Below are positions 62,264 to 64,000 of a stretch of DNA of 64,000 nt, one piece after another. Position numbers and translations under genes: made by a program. The DNA comes from Pseudomonas sp. Irchel s3b2. Lineage in GTDB: Bacteria > Pseudomonadota > Gammaproteobacteria > Pseudomonadales > Pseudomonadaceae. Each line of letters begins with the position of its first letter. Position 1 is the stretch's first letter. Under the pieces are notes generated by a model, which was given only the letters and a program-made list of their open reading frames with translations, was not told where the DNA came from and did no database searches. The DNA is taken from positions 62,001 to 126,000 of the forward strand of contig NZ_FYEB01000005.1 of NCBI RefSeq assembly GCF_900187445.1. Reading direction: 5' to 3'.

Positions 62264-63638
62264 TTAGCGAACACCTTCCTGACGCAGCGCAGCCGGCGTG
62301 TAGTCGCTTTCACCGGCGGCGTAGCTGAAGTCGTAGGACTGTTTCTCCTCGTTCTTCATGCCCAGCGCCACATAGCGACCGGACACCAGATCGTAGAGGC
62401 TCTCCAGCGTGTACCACGGCACTTGCTTGTCGTAGTAGAACTGGGCATGCCCCTCGGCCACGCGCCACAGGATGCCACGCCCGTCGTAATGGTCGATGGC
62501 AGCGGCTTGCCAGGTGTCTTCGTCGATGTAGAAGTCACGCTTCTCATAGACGTGGCGTTCGCCGGGCTTCAGGGTGGCCACCACGTGCCACACGCGGTGC
62601 AACTCGTAACGGGTCAGGTCCTGATTAATATGACCGGCTTTGATGATGTCGCTGTACTTGAGTTTCGGCGAGTCCAGTTTGTAGGCGTTGTAGGGGATGT
62701 AGATCTCCTTCTTGCCTTCCAGCTTCCAGCTTCCAGTCGTAACGATCGGGAGCGCCGTTGTACATGTCAAAATTGTCGGAGGTACGCAGGCCATCGGTAG
62801 CAGTACCCGGGCCGTCGTAGGACACCTGCGGGGCACGCCGCACACGACGCTGGCCAGCGTTGTAGAGCCAGGCAAGGCGCGGCTCCTTCACTTGGTTCAG
62901 GGTCTCGTGCACCAACAAGACGTTACCCGCCAGACGCGACGGTGCAGTCACGCGTTGCTTGAAGTAGAACAGGACGTTGCTCGGTTTGCTCGGGTCGTAG
63001 TCCTTCAACTGGTCGCGGAAGGTGAACTCGTCCTGGAAATACACCAGGCTGTAGGAACCGTTTGTCTGCGGAGTCACCTGGGTCACAAAGCGGCTCACGC
63101 TGCCACCGCGATAACGGGTGATATGGTTCCAGATTGCTTCGAGGCCGTCCTTCGGAATCGGGAAGGGATTGGAGCTATGGAAGTCCTCCAGGCCGTTACC
63201 GCCTTCCACCAGTTTGGTGTGGGTGGCGTTGTACTTGGTGGCTTCGATCACCTTGGCCGGAAGCATGGCCGTGCGGTGGGTCTTGTACACCGGTATTTTG
63301 TAGGTGTCGGGGTAGCGTTTGAACATCGCCAGCTGACCGGGGGTCAGCTTGTCCTTGTACTGGTCGACGTTCTTCGCGGTGATGGTGAACAGCGGCTGCT
63401 CGTTGGCGAAAGGATCAGGCAGGAAGCCCGCGGCGTCGGCGCTACCGACATTCTGCGGCAGGCCGCCGGTCCATGCAGGGATGGAGCCATCGGCGTTGCC
63501 GGATTTTTCGGCACCTACCGGGGTCAGGCTGGCACCCAGTTTGGCCGCTTCATCAACAGATACTGCGGCCATGACGCTGGAGGCCATCAGGGTCAGCGCC
63601 AGGGCGCCGGTTTGCAGCAGACTCTTTGTTGTTTTCAT
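62264..63638 (-). pseudogene. DUF1329 family outer-membrane-associated protein, frameshifted by 7-bp repeat
   Basis: The N-terminal frame from ATG 63638 has a signal peptide (MKTTKSLLQTGALALTLMAS) and the DUF1329 start VSVDEAAKLGASLTPVGAEK, then continues in family style to DRYDWKLE. At 62717-62737 the unit CTTCCAG occurs three times; reading breaks here and the first frame stops at 62625. The remaining part (EGKKEIYIPYNAYKLDSPKL to LRQEGVR) continues in another frame to 62264. Removing one 7-bp unit gives a 455-aa protein of usual length. DUF1329 genes pair with DUF1302 genes, as here. Confidence 0.82.
62717..62737 (-). repeat. Three tandem copies of a 7-bp unit
   Basis: CTTCCAG three times in a row at the frameshift point. 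Two copies would keep the frame open, so slippage between two and three copies could switch the gene on and off, or this is a single inactivating event. Confidence 0.85.
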
Positions 63639-63665
63639 TGTTGTTTCCTCAAGATTCCAGCCCAC

Positions 63666-64000
63666 TTAGAAATTCATGCCGAAGCTGAGCGCGAGAAAAT
63701 CGCGGTCGATCGAGGTGTTGTACTTGCCGCCGAAGAAGTCGGTGTAAGAGAGGCTCGTCGTGTAGGTATTGTTGTACTCGGCATCCAGGCCCAGGCTGGC
63801 TGCCTTGGCGCCTTCGGTGAACAGACCATTTGGACCATAACCATCGACGTCATGGGACCAGGCGATGCTGGGTTTGAGGTTCACACCGGCGAACACGTCG
63901 TTGTAGTCCCACAAGGCGCGCATGCGGTAACCCCAGGAAGTGCTGGTGACGAAACCATCGTCTTCGCAGTACTTGCTGACGTTCTGCGCAGTGGCGCTGC
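63666..64000 (-). CDS. DUF1302 family protein (C-terminal part; start outside window)
   Basis: Only the last 111 residues are visible. VSKYCEDDGFVTSTSWGYRM, NDVFAGVNLKPSIAWSHDVD and YNTYTTSLSY-like strands end in DFLALSFGMNF with a terminal Phe, a beta-barrel end typical of DUF1302 outer-membrane proteins. It lies 27 bp upstream of the DUF1329 gene in the same direction, the common pair order in pseudomonads, often linked to lipid or polyester metabolism. Confidence 0.8.
   Translation of the reverse strand, partial: SATAQNVSKYCEDDGFVTSTSWGYRMRALWDYNDVFAGVNLKPSIAWSHDVDGYGPNGLFTEGAKAASLGLDAEYNNTYTTSLSYTDFFGGKYNTSIDRDFLALSFGMNF

Overview
The window reads as a chromosome segment of a Pseudomonas of the fluorescens group. 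Signs of this are a gamma-glutamylputrescine (puu/spu) region, the repeated paired REP palindromes of the type GTAGGAGCGAGGCTTGCCCG, a phosphate-regulated phytase locus, and a DUF1302/DUF1329 gene pair. No rRNA, tRNA, CRISPR array or complete insertion sequence was seen.

Layout. 1-9.5 kb: polyamine use. puuB (cut by the window edge), puuC and puuA lie on the minus strand; puuD and a putrescine ABC transporter (potG-potH-potI-potF) on the plus strand. 9.6-18.9 kb: ordinary small genes (thpR, a DUF1428 protein, a lipoprotein, a translationally coupled pair of small ORFs), then a 1066-aa glycosyltransferase/glycogen-debranching fusion, a DUF2238 membrane protein, and a beta-propeller protein with its own TPR-HTH regulator. 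18.9-27.9 kb: a phosphate-scavenging locus in which TonB-dependent receptor, beta-propeller phytase, ExbB, ExbD and TonB form one minus-strand operon. Divergent from it is a membrane GGDEF-like protein with a decayed active site plus an AraC regulator. PhoB-type direct repeats lie upstream of both units. 28-36 kb: LysR with an azoreductase-like flavoprotein, RidA, a GlxA-type regulator, a 272-bp MITE-like element, and a PhnD/selenate-type ABC transporter. 36.2-38 kb: an AT-rich islet holding a lipoprotein with 135-bp tandem repeats, next to a chemoreceptor N-terminal remnant.

38.1-48.4 kb: a catabolic cluster with two TetR regulators, two-domain extradiol dioxygenase, FAH-family enzyme, acyl-CoA ligase, FadL-type porin, old yellow enzyme relative and MhpA-like aromatic hydroxylase. 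It suggests uptake, hydroxylation, meta-cleavage, hydrolysis and CoA activation of a hydrophobic aromatic compound that I cannot name. Identical 16-bp palindromes flank the intergenic region it shares with the OYE gene.

48.6-62.0 kb: by eye GC-rich and unlike its neighbours, probably acquired. It holds a 965-aa winged-helix/ATPase/TPR regulator, an OMF-MFP-RND efflux operon, a GNAT/polysaccharide-deacetylase pair, a GntR regulator with two copies of a matching palindrome, a truncated cupin ORF and a YbhB-family protein. 62.2-64 kb: a DUF1329 gene broken by one extra copy of a 7-bp repeat, then the end of a DUF1302 gene cut by the window.

All functions are inferred from reading the sequences; no database search was run.
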